Assembly: GCF_020283565.1 (NCBI RefSeq)
Contig: NC_060060.1
Location: forward strand, 34,658,001-34,722,000
Direction of reading: 5' to 3'
Source: Trifolium pratense
Lineage: Eukaryota > Streptophyta > Magnoliopsida > Fabales > Fabaceae
Length of the DNA: 64,000 nucleotides
The first letter of the stretch is position 1, and the number at the start of each line of letters is the position of its first letter. The translations under genes were made by a program, and so were the position numbers. This document shows positions 24,538 through 35,859 of the stretch, in pieces. The notes under the pieces were generated by a model. That model worked only from the letters and a program-made list of their open reading frames with translations, made no database searches and had not been told where the DNA came from.

Positions 24538-25413
24538 AATCCCGGATCCCGGAGCGGAGCGGCCAGCCCCAAAACTGGGATAGCGGCATCCCGGGGAGCG
24601 GGATGGCCGGGATGCCGCTATTATTTTTTATTTATTTATAAATTACATAAATAATACTATAAACATATAATTAATGTAAAATTAAACAAACATCTCAAAA
24701 TCCATAAAACATTCATAAATTAAAAATTAAAAACACAAATCTCAAGTCTACAACACCTTCATCTTTGTCAAAAAACCAATTTAGTTAGAAAGAATGAATT
24801 GCGGCTAGGGTTTAGTTAGGAGTAAGTAACAGTTTTAAAGGTAAAAAACCAATTTTACCCTTACTAAAATGAGTGAGATTTCAAAAATGGCCTTTAAAAC
24901 CCATGAAAACAAAATCTCAGTCCTAATCCGGGATGGCAACCCGGGACCCGCTCTGCTCCGGTCCACTGGGAACCTGCTGGGATCCCACCGAGAAGCTTAG
25001 CTGCGCCGCTCCATCCCATCCCGTCCCGGCAGAGCTCCGCTCCGCTCTGCTCCACCGGGATCCCACTGGGATCGCCCGGGATTGACTACCATGTACGATA
25101 GCGTGAGAGAAAGAATGAATTGCGGCTAGGGTTTAGTTAGGAGTAAGTAACAGTTTTAAAGGTAAAGAACCAAATTTACCCTTACTAAAATGAGTGAGAT
25201 TTCAAAAATGGCCTTTAAAACCCATGAAAACAAAATCTCAGTCCTAACCCGGGATGGCAACCCGGGACCCGCTCCGCTCCGGTCCACTGGGAACCTGCTG
25301 GGATCCCACCGAGAAGCTTAGCTGCGCCGCTCCATCCCATCCCGTCCCGGCAGAGCTCCGCTCCGCTCTGCTCCACCGGGATCCCACTGGGATCGCCCGG
25401 GATTGACTACCAT
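24538..25413. mobile_element. GC-rich terminal-inverted-repeat element with 9-bp target duplication
   Basis: The ends are inverted repeats. The left begins near TAGTAGTTAATCCCGG (24540) and the right ends CCGGGATTGACTACCAT (25413). The direct repeat GCTTATGCA flanks both sides (24529-24537 and 25414-25422), fitting a 9-bp target-site duplication as made by Mutator-like elements. GC-rich subterminal repeats of CCCGG and GGAGCGG type fill both ends, with AT-rich sequence between. There is no transposase frame, so it is non-autonomous. An internal tandem duplication is listed separately. Confidence 0.75.
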
Positions 25414-25414
25414 G
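24788..25414. repeat. Two-copy tandem duplication, period 321 bp
   Basis: Copies at 24788-25093 and 25109-25414 are 306 bp each and differ at only a few positions. They are separated by a unique 15-bp spacer. Each copy contains the GC-rich right terminal region of the surrounding element, so the element effectively has two right ends. Confidence 0.95.
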
Positions 25415-25422
25415 CTTATGCA

Positions 25423-25903
25423 TGCTTCAAGTAGATTGTATGTAAGTATTGAAATATTGGATGCTTTCTGATTTGGTTTGTAGTCTTTGGATAGTTATGT
25501 TTCAAGTGGTTTGTAGCATTTGCCTCCTAATTTTATTTAGCACACTATTGGTATATTATGTTTCATCTCTCTTATTTCAAATTGTCCCTTTGTTGACAAA
25601 ATGACGAGCCTATTTTATTTTGATTTATGACTATTTATATCTTCTGCCACTGCAGTCCGGCATAGGTTGGATTCAGCCATTTATGCCTTGGGTTGGGCAT
25701 CATCTTACAGTAGTACACGGAGGAGAAGAATCATTATTATTGATCCTGTATGTCAATAGGTTTTCATCAGAACCAACACGTCACAGCCATCCCATATTAG
25801 CCCACAGGGCCGCGGCATCCCCACCACCTGTTTGATAGAATGCTTCAGAACGAGTGAGTGACCCTTAACTCTCACAACAGCAACAACATAGGAGTGAGTG
25901 AGT
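25423..25903. other. Short upstream region of the Der-like gene
   Basis: It lies between the transposon and the Der-like start codon and should contain the promoter and leader. A frame across 25620-25835 has no recognisable content. No clear TATA element was found. Confidence 0.5.
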
Positions 25904-28900
25904 ATGTCTAATTATAATCTATTCCTTTTGTGGTGTACTCGCCACACCCGCATTTTCAGTAATAGGGGCTTTTGTACCAGCAGCAGCAAGAATCCACCAC
26001 CCAAGTTGTTAGATTTTACTAAAATTGAAATATCTCGCCTCCCCACTGTCATCATTCTCGGACGACCTAACGTTGGAAAATCTGCACTCTTTAACCGACT
26101 CATTCGTCGAAGGGAAGCTCTTGTTTACAACACACCCAATGATCATGTCACCCGCGATATTCGTGAAGGTGTCGCTAAATTAGGTCACTTGCGTTTCAGA
26201 GTTTTGGACTCTGCTGGCTTGGAAGCTGAAGCCACTTCCGGTTCCATTCTCCACCGAACCGCTTCTTTCACTGCCAATGTATTGTCTAACTCTCACTCTT
26301 TACTCTTCCTCACTGATGGAAGAGCTGGACTTCATCCTCTTGATCAGGAAGTTGGAAAATGGTTGCGCAGGAATGCACCTCAAATTAAACCTATTCTTGT
26401 TATGAATAAATCTGAGTCACTTTTTGATTCCGATGACTCTCTTGCGTCTGCCGCTAATGAAATGTCCCGGTTAGGATTTGGGGATCCTATTGCTATATCT
26501 GCTGAGACTGGGCTTGGTATGCATGGCTTGTTTCTGTCTCTTAAGCCTGTTCTCGAGGACTATATGCTTCGTTTCTTGAATGGTAAGTAAACCCCAATTT
26601 ACAATTTGTTGATAGTTTGTTTATGACTATACCTAGAGAAGAAGGGTTGTAATAGTTTGCACTTATCAACATTAAGTTCACTGTTGTATCGCTGTCTTAT
26701 ATCTTCTTTTCATTCTGCATTCAATTGTTATTCATCATAGATGAAAGTGCTCAAGAGAATAGTTGCGGTGATGAGACTAGTTCCGCAGAGGTTGACGAAA
26801 GTAAACTGCCGTTGCAATTAGCAATTGTAGGACGGCCCAATGTTGGTAAATCAACCTTACTAAATACATTGTTGCAAGAAGAGCGTGTTCTTGTGGGCCC
26901 TGAAGCTGGCCTGACAAGAGATGCAATCAGAACTCAGTTTGAATTTCAAGGAAGAACAATTTATCTGGTAAGTTTTTGTTTTGGACTTCTGGTAGTGTTG
27001 TTAGAGTTGGAAACTGACTGGATTTAAAGGAATACATTTTGTAGGACGAATACATAGTAGTTATTTGTTTCTCTAACTGACCTTCAAATTAGATATTACT
27101 TTCACACGTTTCTTTTCTGAATTATGTGTGCGTTCGAGGGACGTGTGTTTCTTTGCCGCACGTAGCCTTGACGATATGCAATTTTGCAAGTCTTGTCTGT
27201 AAAGTTCATAATGCCCTTTATATACATCATCAGGGGAAGTATTGCACAATTTGTCAAGCACTCAAGCATGTTCAGCTAAAAGACCAACTTGCTACAATTT
27301 TGATTTTCCTTAGTTTTAAATCTCTATTTTTAACACATCAATTGCATATTTAATTGTCAACCATGCTGCTTCATGGTTGTAAGCATCCAAATTAGTATTT
27401 TGATTGAAGTTGCTTAATTTAATTGTCAAATTGAACAGGGTCCGCTTTAATATATATGTAATAAACCGACCAGACCCGTAAAATAACTAAGGTGTACATA
27501 AGAATAAAGAGGCAATGTGATACAGGGAATTGTGAACCAGTGAGATAAAAGAAAAAAGACAACCACCTAGGTAACGAATTGTTGAGTTGGCTTTAGGGGG
27601 GCTAGTGGGGGTGTTATTTGGTTGCAAAGGGGAGCAGTGTTAATTGGGGGGAGATAAGGCTGGAAATAGTCGGGATTCTTTTGGAGAGACTGAGCACTCT
27701 CTAATTGCCTGACTATTTTGTTTACTCCTCTCTTCTACATTCTTTTCATTTTCTAGTACCCAATACTTGATGTCACCTAGATAGATTCTTTGAGCAATTC
27801 CTTCTTGTTTCATGGGTGGTCCTTTCCTTTGTAAAGCACAAGTGTCTCGGAGAACCATTGATCAAGGCCTTGCAAAATGAAGGAGAGGGGTATTATATAT
27901 AATTGTACAATACAACAATGTCTGGAAGAAGAGAAAAAATTAACTTTTATTCGAGGGAATTAATTTGAAAAAATTAACTTGCATTTCTTAGGAGCCCAAT
28001 GGGTTTCCCCCAAGGAGAGAGAAGGGTCATGCTATCAATCTAAAGATAGAGAAAGTGGAGGTGCAATGCCGTGAATTGTAACCTAGGTAGAGAATTGGAA
28101 AAGGTCTCCAGTAACTGCTGTGTTGCCAGTAAGGCAGATAGTGGATGTGTGACTAAGGGGCATAGGGTGAGAGTGTGAATTGGGGGAGATATTATGGAAT
28201 TAGTCGACAGTCTTTTGGATAGAATATGTTGGTAGGACCCGATATCTCTGATTGCCCTGGCTATTTTGTTTTCTTCTTTCTTCTTTATTCATCTTTTCAT
28301 TTTAAAGAACCCATAACCTGATATCACTTTGATACAGGGCTGAAGTTCTTTATCATTACAGTGAATTTTTCCTTTTTGTTATCTTTCATTTTTCAGTATC
28401 TATCATAAACTCAAAGTAAACATTTAATATTGAAACTCCCATTACATTCTTAAAATTTATCATGTTTTCCTGTCATTCAGGTTGATACCGCTGGTTGGTT
28501 GCAGAGGACAAAACTGGAGAAAGGAGCATCATCCTTGAGCATTATGCAATCAAGAAAGAGTCTACTCCGGGCTCATATAATTGCTTTGGTACTAGATGCT
28601 GATGAGGTATGCCACTTATATTGCATGTTTCAGACAATGGTGCCAAAATGTGATATAATCAACCAATATATTAGCATGCTTAGTTTATATGCATTGATGT
28701 TTATTGTTCTAATTTAGTTCACACATTTATAATAATTGAAAACATGTTTGAGCCGATTAAAATGTAATTGTTCTAGTAATTCGTTTATCTGGTGCAAATT
28801 TTGAATCTACTAAGATTTTTGGATTTTGCTGATTGTTTTCCCAAATACTTTTTCATTTTCATTGAAGACTCAATCAATAGTTCCAGGGTGGTTTGTTCTC

Positions 28901-30161
28901 TCTGATGAAAGATATATGTATCCTGCTTCAGTCCCATAATTTTTGGTTTACCCCTTAATTGAAGTTATCTTGTCCATTATTATGCACTTGGTGCTTTTAT
29001 GGATGTGAAGTATGTGTTGTGTTTGTAACACCCTCTATTAAAAACGGAATCAATCGGAAAGGTCTCTCTTCCATAATTTCCAGGTATTAATTAGATATTT
29101 AATCTTGTGTTATAAGATTTTTTTATTGGAACATCTATGTTGACCAGATAGTAAATGCTAAACGAAGTATGAAACATGCTGAAGTAGTTATAGCCAGACG
29201 AGCCGTGGAAGAGGGACGTGGTCTGGTTGTGATTGTGAACAAGATGGACCTTCTAAGGGGCAAAAACAAATCATCATCCTACGAGCAGATTCTCGAGGCT
29301 GTTCAACACGAAATACAGACAATTATACCTCAGGTTTGCTATGTAGTTATGAGCTTCTATAAATTGGACTATTATACACGATGTTTAAAATGTTTGCCTT
29401 TTTCAAAATAGACGTAAAAATTATGTGTTTTGACATGAATATGATATTAAAATAGATACAGTTGAAATTGAAAACAAGAACAAACAAAATCTGTGAGGTT
29501 ACCGACTTATCATACAGTCCCCGGCATATCTATTTCTTTGCTTAAGTGAATGAATAACAAACTTTACCCATTGTTTGTATTGTGATTTACCATTGAGTAT
29601 TGGCAATTTTCAACAGGTTACCGGAATCCCAGTAGTATTCATTTCAGCATTGGAGGGAAGGGGCCGTACAACTGTCTTGCATCAGGTCATTGATACATAC
29701 GAAAAATGGTGTACAAGACTATCTACAGCTCGTCTTAACCGATGGTTGAAAAAGGTACAAGCTGCTTCAATTGCCACTATGTGCAGAGTAAAACGTGCAA
29801 TTGGTAGTAAATATTCTTTCTCCTGGCTGTTTTTGATCAGGTTATGAGTAGGCATTCTTGGAAAGACCAGGCAGCACAGCCTAAGATCAAGTATTTTACT
29901 CAGGTTAAGGCTCGACCACCTACGTTTGTTGCATTTGTGAGCGGGAAGACTAAGCTTTCTGATACAGACATCAGGTTCTTAACAAAATCCTTGAAAGATG
30001 ACTTCGATTTGGGTGGAATTCCTATACGGATCATGCAACGTGCTATCGCTAAGAAAGATGCCGGTGGAAGTAGCAAGAGTAGCCATCCAATAGGCAGAGT
30101 GACTGAAAGGGTCAAGTCTGACAAGAGAGATAGAGGCGACTTAGTTGAATCAAAGGCATGA
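25904..30161 (+). CDS. Der/EngA-type double GTPase, organelle-targeted
   Basis: Six exons, 25904-26582, 26741-26967, 28481-28606, 29148-29333, 29617-29754 and 29841-30161, join in phase to 558 aa. Bacterial Der (EngA) is a ribosome-assembly GTPase with two G domains and a KH-like domain; plant versions act in plastids or mitochondria. G domain 1 has P-loop GRPNVGKS (residues 53-60). Its G3 is DSAG instead of DTAG, and its G4 reads NKSE instead of NKxD. G domain 2 is canonical: GRPNVGKS (257-264), DTAGW (304-308) and NKMD (375-378). The C-terminal KH-like part includes [17 protein letters not shown] sequence and GIPIRIMQR. The N-terminus, rich in Arg and Ser with few acids ([17 protein letters not shown]), suits a mitochondrial or plastid presequence. 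The start chosen is the first ATG (25904). Intron 2 (1.5 kb) holds repeat debris. It is transcribed toward the UGE gene. Confidence 0.92.
27640..28345. repeat. Two diverged copies of a ~140-bp block in Der-like intron 2
   Basis: Segments 27645-27778 and about 28185-28340 share order and wording. Both have GGGGGAGATA, TTGCC(TGA/CTGG)CTATTTTGTTT, CTTTTCATTTT and a GATATCAC/GATGTCAC end. This is the spacing expected of diverged direct repeats, possibly LTR remnants, inside the intron. No retroelement protein lies between them. Confidence 0.55.
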
Positions 30162-31260
30162 TCATCTCCCCATTCTGCAAATAATTGCAAAAGGAAGCTT
30201 GGATACCCTCTAATTATAGACCCTTTGTTTTCATACTTTGGAAACTCCGAACAAGTGTTTGACTGAAGGAAATATTTCTGACTTCTGCTTGTGCCGCCCG
30301 GGACTACGGTAAACAATATTACAAGCAAAGGGCTATTAGATGCCCACTTTTATTAATTTTTAGTTTTATTTTTCCGTGCATAAACTTGACCCGGAATTCT
30401 TGAACCACTTGTGGTAATGATTTAAGCACAATTTCAAATGTGCTGAACTTGTATATACATAAGACTAGAACTAAAATATGATGGGTTGGTTTTAGTTATA
30501 AAATATTATCTCATGCCATGATATAACAGAAATAGTTCTGGGACAAAATGATTGTGAATCGGTGTTAAATGTTTGCCATGGCAACCAAATAAGAGGCGAA
30601 TTAAGTGATTATTATTATTATAAATTTTAAATAGTTCTGAGCTATTATTTATACGATTTGATTACTTGAATAATTTTGAGACAAATAGAGACTCTAATTT
30701 ACAGGAATTAAAACAAAATATTCATGCTATAAAGGAATCAAACAACTTAAACAAAAATTGGGAGTTTGAAACTCCATTCAATCGGAAACCATATTCATCT
30801 CATATTAGTTTCAGAATGGATCTAGGAAAGCGAATTGTAGATAAAAGCTCAAGTATATTTAAAGGGAAATTTTTATTAATCTCTGAACCAAAATGATTAT
30901 TAAAGATTTACCTTAGTCTAGTCTGTGTAGAAAACATAGGTAGCAATAAGCAACCCCCAAATGGCATTGGGAAATTTGGAGAATCAATGGTCTATATTCT
31001 ATATAACTGAAGAAACATTTGATTATTTATTCATTCTCTTATTTTATTAAAGAGCTTTTTTCTAAAGGTGCAAAAGTCATAATGTGACCAGTATTTATGG
31101 CAATGGCAATACAGTGTAAAGAATCAATTGTATTGTTGTATGTAAAAACAAAAGAAACATAAAAAATTGTGTCTCAAGAAGGGCACAACACAATACAAAA
31201 AGTGAGAGGATAGTAGGAGGATTAAGCATCAAGTATATTACTAATGGAAGCAATTCAAAT
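30162..31260. other. Convergent spacer between Der-like and UGE genes
   Basis: The two genes face each other, so this should carry both 3' UTRs. AT-rich sequence with no recognisable element; the open frame at 30666-30896 is not convincing. Confidence 0.6.
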
Positions 31261-32916
31261 TCAATGATTCCCATTTCCCAACCCAATATCAAGCTGGTAC
31301 CCCCATGGATTGTTGCTTGCCCAGTTCCATTGGTCTCTGCACATCTCCTCTATACCGTATTTTGCCCTGTGAGTCCATCATAAATAAATAATGCACACTC
31401 CTTTATTAGTTAAATTAATTAAAAAGAATGCAATAATCCAAGTAAGTATGTAGAGTACTACTTACTTCCAACCAAGTTCATTTTCCGCCTTGTGTGTAGA
31501 TGCATAGATAGCAGTAGCATCTCCGGGCCTCCTGGGACACATTTTAATAGGGATTTTCTGCAAAACGAACGAATCCAAGAGCCAAATTGAGAATACAATA
31601 CTTTCAGAAACAGATATATGTGACAGAAGAACAGAAGATATTTTTTTTTAAAAAAACCTTGCCAGAAGCCTTTTCAAATGCAGCAACCATTTGAAGCACT
31701 GATGTCCCGCGTCCGGTTCCCAAGTTGTAGGCACTACAACCTAATTAATAATAACAATTAAGTCCCTGTTAGCTCTAATCTACAATTAAAATAAACAAGA
31801 AACGTTTATTTATTTAAATAGAAAAGAAAGTAAAGTAGTAGGTAGGTACCAACCGATTTTTTCTGTCGCAAAAATCTTTTGCAAGGCAGCAATGTGACCA
31901 TCTGCCAAGTCCATTACATGAATAAAGTCCCGTATCTGATTCACACATTATTAACATTGGAATGTATATATATATATGTTGGTGCTACTTGGTAGATATA
32001 TATATATCAATATGACATGGGAATTAAGATACGAACCGCAGTGCCATCTTTGGTGGGATAATCGTGACCATAAACGTTGAGCTCCGGCAATCTTCCAACT
32101 GCAACTTGGGTTAAGTAAGGCATCAAATTATTGGGGATGCCCCTTGGATCTTCCCCAATCTCACCGCTCTCGTGCGCCCCAACTGGATTGAAGTATCTCA
32201 ATAATATAATCCTCCACTCTGGTTCTGCCTTTTGAATATCTCGTGCAATCTCTTCCACGAAAAGCTGCCATAATACCATTCGATAGTGTGTTTCCAACAA
32301 AAAATTACTTATACTAAATTGCATTTCTGAATCATATATATATGCATGCCAACTTAAGTAACATTATTAATGTAATGGATATTATCATTGAGTGATGAAT
32401 GAGTAAAAGTACCTTGGTTCTTCCATATGGATTCATGGCCTGCAAGTGAAAGTCCTCAACGCAGGGAATTTCATCTGGTTGCCCATAAACCGCTGCAGAC
32501 GATGAGAATACCATCTTTTTACACTGAAACTTACCCATAACTTGAAAAAGATTGATACTACCAACCACATTGTTATCAAAATATCTGCGTGGCTCCGCAA
32601 CACTTTCTCCCACCGCTTTCAAACCACCAAAGTGGATCACAGCATCGAACTTTGTTTTAGAGAATATAATCTCCAAGTCGTGCTTGTTACGGAGATCAAC
32701 GTGGTGGAAGTGGAGGTTATTGGACAGTTGAGGACCCACCAAACGCCGAACCCTATGGACGGCTTCCATGACAGAATTGTAGAGATTGTCTATAATGAAA
32801 ACTGTATAGCCTTGTTTGAGAAGCTGAACCACAGTGTGAGATCCAATGAACCCTGCCCCACCAGTTACCATTATCGTTTTCCTCTCCAAGGATAGGCGTT
32901 GCGCCGCGCACACCAT
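31261..32916 (-). CDS. UGE: UDP-glucose 4-epimerase
   Basis: Six exons, 32916-32413, 32264-32037, 31935-31854, 31740-31658, 31557-31466 and 31366-31261, join in phase to 364 aa, close to plant UGE length (about 350). The enzyme interconverts UDP-glucose and UDP-galactose (some plant forms also UDP-xylose/arabinose) using bound NAD, in the cytosol, supplying sugars for cell wall and galactolipid synthesis. The NAD-binding motif [10 protein letters not shown] is at residues 18-27. The catalytic SSSAAVYG and YGRTK (Y164, K168) are present. Family blocks [44 protein letters not shown] and CRDQWNWA follow. I chose the ATG at 32916, just before the conserved domain; an in-frame upstream ATG at 32973 would add a non-conserved, charge-rich stretch. 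Introns 2 and 3 have weak donors (GTTCGT, GTTGGT). The short 8-residue tail after YQLDIG is variable among homologs. Confidence 0.95.
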
Positions 32917-33495
32917 CTCTATCCTTTCCCTCTCCTCTTCCCAATCTCCAACTCCCTCCCTTCCTCCATGCACCTTATTTTTATATCCCTTGCCCTGCTT
33001 TCAACATTATTTCAAATTGACGTTCCATTTGTTTTTTTTATTAAATTATGATAATGATTAATTTATGGTTGAATGTAGTGTCCTCAATCACACATAAGGC
33101 AACGACGGATCACTACATTCATCAATTACTTCTCTGATTCAATAACATAAGTTTCAAAGCAAAATAAAACATACTTGTCCACTTAATTATATACACACAT
33201 GTTCATGTTATGTTAATGTTATAACTTACAACTAATTTCAACCTCATATTGTAATGTTTCATTTTAAATCAATAAGCTAAAAGCAACACTGCACCACTTT
33301 GCGGTGTTAGAAAAGTTAATGCTAACTTGTTGAGATGTCTGGATCTAATTTCTAACTTTCTGCGCAAGTTACTGTTAGATTGATTCCACTTTTTGATCGC
33401 ATGCATTTTTTCTCTAACCTCTAATTGCATTATCAACATTTTAATAAGAAGTCGTCGGTGAAAATATACGAATGACTGTTTGATTAACATTTAAC
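32917..33495. other. Upstream region of the UGE gene
   Basis: Promoter and leader of the minus-strand UGE gene should lie here; a CT-rich leader is evident at 32917-32990. Otherwise AT-rich with no recognisable gene. Confidence 0.5.
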
Positions 33496-33512
33496 AATAT
33501 ATTTATATTTTA

Positions 33513-33731
33513 ACCCACTTGGGGTTGGTCGAGTGGTGTTGGCTTGGGTCCTTGGAGTATGCTCCTCTCAAGGTCTCAGGTTCGATTCCCTCTGGTGCCA
33601 ATTTCGGTGGGCTAAGTCCATACAGAGCAAAAAAAAAACTCTGGCTTTAAATGGGGCCCTCGCAAGTGGGCGGTGGGATTGGTCCCCTTGGATTAGTCGG
33701 TCCTAAGGTCGGATACCAAGTTTTCAAAAAA
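33513..33731 (+). mobile_element. tRNA-derived SINE (Au-like) with target-site duplication
   Basis: A short element starts CCCACTTGGGGTTGG. It carries an A-box-like GGTCGAGTGGTG and a B box GGTTCGATTCC, typical of RNA polymerase III promoters. It ends GGATACCAAGTTTTC followed by an A run. The same 17-bp direct repeat AATATATTTATATTTTA flanks it at 33496-33512 and 33732-33748. Structure and wording resemble the widespread plant Au SINE. Confidence 0.85.
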
Positions 33732-34047
33732 AATATATTTATATTTTATGTCAAAAAAAAAAACAATATATTTATATTTATGTATATATGGAGCTAGTAT
33801 TTGTTCCTATTAAAAGTATAGTTACTTTGTTTGCAAGCAAAAATAAATAGGAATAAGTGGGCGGTGGGATTGGTCCCCTTGGATTAGTCGGTCCTAAGGC
33901 CGGATACCAAGTTTTCAAAAAAAATATATTTATATTTTATGTCAAAAAAAAAAACAATATATTTATATTTATGTATATATGGAGCTAGTAATTGTTCCTA
34001 TTAAAAGTATAGTTACTTTGTTTGCAAGCAAAAATAAATAGGAGTAA
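33666..34047. repeat. 191-bp tandem duplication covering the SINE 3' end
   Basis: Copies at 33666-33856 and 33857-34047 are nearly identical. The unit spans the last 66 bp of the SINE, its right target duplication and 110 bp of flanking DNA. The duplication therefore happened after the SINE inserted. Confidence 0.95.
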
Positions 34048-35318
34048 GACTTTTTATTTTATTTTGGAAACAAAGAGGTTTAAGCCCAAAAAAAGAAACT
34101 AAACAACGATCATTTTAGGGGTGATAATCCCCACAAATCAACCATAACAACACAACTAAGATGAAAGGGACATTGCTAATAAAGAAATTAAAGTGGAACC
34201 ATGACCACAATCCATATTGCGAACAATAAACTTCAATAATTTGTGTAAAATTTTAAGAAGTGAATATTCACGAACAAGGGCTATGATCCAGCATGCGGAA
34301 AGAAGTAATCCAAAATTTTATGCATGGTGACCTAATACTAGTACTGGCATAATACGATGAGCAAAGTTTTGTGAGAGTTGATTAATATGTATTTTTCTTT
34401 TACATTTTTAGTGTCAATTTGGGCTTTCCAACCACAGGTCATGGTATACTCAATTGGGCCAAGTCAAATTTGGAAGGTGCCCACATAAAAGGTTTTTTTG
34501 TTTATGTATTTCTTTTTGCACCCAGTATCTCGTGCCCTTCTAAATTACCACCCGCTCGCTACTTAAGTTGCGAACTCAGTTCACACTTTAAGTAGTGATT
34601 TTACCCCAATATTTGCATCCGTCATGTCCCCGTGAATAAATATATTATGAAAAAACAAAGTTCACTACTTAGAGTCAGAACTCAAACTCAATTCACTAAT
34701 TAAAGTGCGAACTCAGTTTGCACTTTAATTAGTGAACCTTATAAAAAAATCAATAAACACAAAAACGATTAATCTGGGAACAAACTACATGTTAATAACA
34801 TAAAACAGCAAATTGCATAAGTTTACATGAGTCATTGAATTTGCACTAAACAAAACTAATTCTTTAATTTAAAAAAAATGAATACCACACCAAAAAAAAT
34901 AATCTGCACTAAAATGGAAAATAAAAAATAAACAAATATGTGAAAACATACTTATTTAACTACATGAGAAAGAAAAACAATTTGGAGGTAGTGATTTCAA
35001 GTAACTTCAATAGACTAAAAAGAAGGGAAAAGTAATAAGATCAGACGAAGAAAAAACCAAATTATCATAATCTATGTATTAAAAATTGTTAAAACATCAA
35101 TAGAGAAACATCTATATCTCAAGATATTAACTACTGGGCAAGCTCATAACCACTTCCATGGATGTCACTTTTGAGACAAGCCAAAATCTGAATATTTAAT
35201 TGAGTCACGTGATTGTTCACTATAATTTTCTTTTTTGACAAATTGTTCACTATAGTCAGCGGATACGGTAAATTTTAATAAAGTGGTCCATGGTGATCAG
35301 TCACTCATAATATTATAA
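34048..35318. other. AT-rich spacer
   Basis: No gene is recognisable. Sequence around 34065-34330 reads like antisense transposon debris but could not be assigned. Contains the hairpins listed separately. Confidence 0.5.
34692..34736. repeat. Perfect 17-bp hairpin
   Basis: The arms 34692-34708 (TTCACTAATTAAAGTGC) and 34720-34736 are perfect inverse complements around an 11-base loop that reads GAACTCAGTTT. A weaker related hairpin with the same AACTCAGTT core lies at 34559-34595. Confidence 0.9.
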
Positions 35319-35578
35319 CGAATATGAATTTTATAAAATTCATCGTTGTATTGAAAGTTTATATCATATAGATCATCCATAGAAAAATTTAGAAAAATTA
35401 AAAATCATTTGATATGTTATTGAGACAAATTAAGATTAACGGTTTATTAAATAACGTAAATCTTGATGAGTCTCAATAACATATCAAATGATTTTTAAAA
35501 AATTTTAAAAAATTTATGAATGATCAATACGATATAAACTTTCAATCCAACATTGAATTTCGTAAAATTCATAATCGG
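35319..35578. mobile_element. Foldback MITE with ~108-bp arms
   Basis: The arms 35319-35426 and 35470-35578 are long imperfect inverted repeats; both contain AAATCATTTGATATGTTATTGAGAC-type sequence (one arm complementary). A 43-bp centre separates them. The similarity extends weakly outward toward 35290 and 35590. Non-coding, so a non-autonomous DNA transposon. Confidence 0.8.
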
Positions 35579-35643
35579 TAGATCACTATCTTAATCCCCA
35601 TTTTATTTTTATTTATTTTTTTATTTATTTGATAAGCAATGTT

Positions 35644-35799
35644 TTTTTTTGGCTTTTCACCACTGGTTTAATCCGGTTCGGAGGTCAGTTCTGGCATCAA
35701 GTGGTTTCAACCTCCTCCCGATCGCAGTTGTGGGGATCGAATCGTGATCCTTCCTACCAAGTTCAGCGCCAATCACAACTGAACCAACTAACGATTGAT
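35644..35799 (-). mobile_element. tRNA-derived SINE on the minus strand with 17-bp target duplication
   Basis: Read on the minus strand, it starts with an A-box-like TAGTTGGTTCAGTTGTGATTGG-type segment (35775-35797) and has a B box GATTCGATCCCC near 35725. It ends in GGTGAAAAGCC followed by an A run at 35644-35650. The direct repeat ATTTGATAAGCAATGTT flanks it at 35627-35643 and 35800-35816. This is a complete-looking SINE of about 155 bp. Confidence 0.88.
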
Positions 35800-35859
35800 A
35801 TTTGATAAGCAATGTTAGTTGTTAGTATTACAATGTTATGTTAGTTTTTTCTCCTTTGC

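Noticed and set aside
32917..32973. Upstream in-frame ATG of the UGE gene as the true start
   Set aside because: The extra 19 codons are charge-rich and not seen in UGE proteins; the ATG at 32916 directly precedes the conserved domain.
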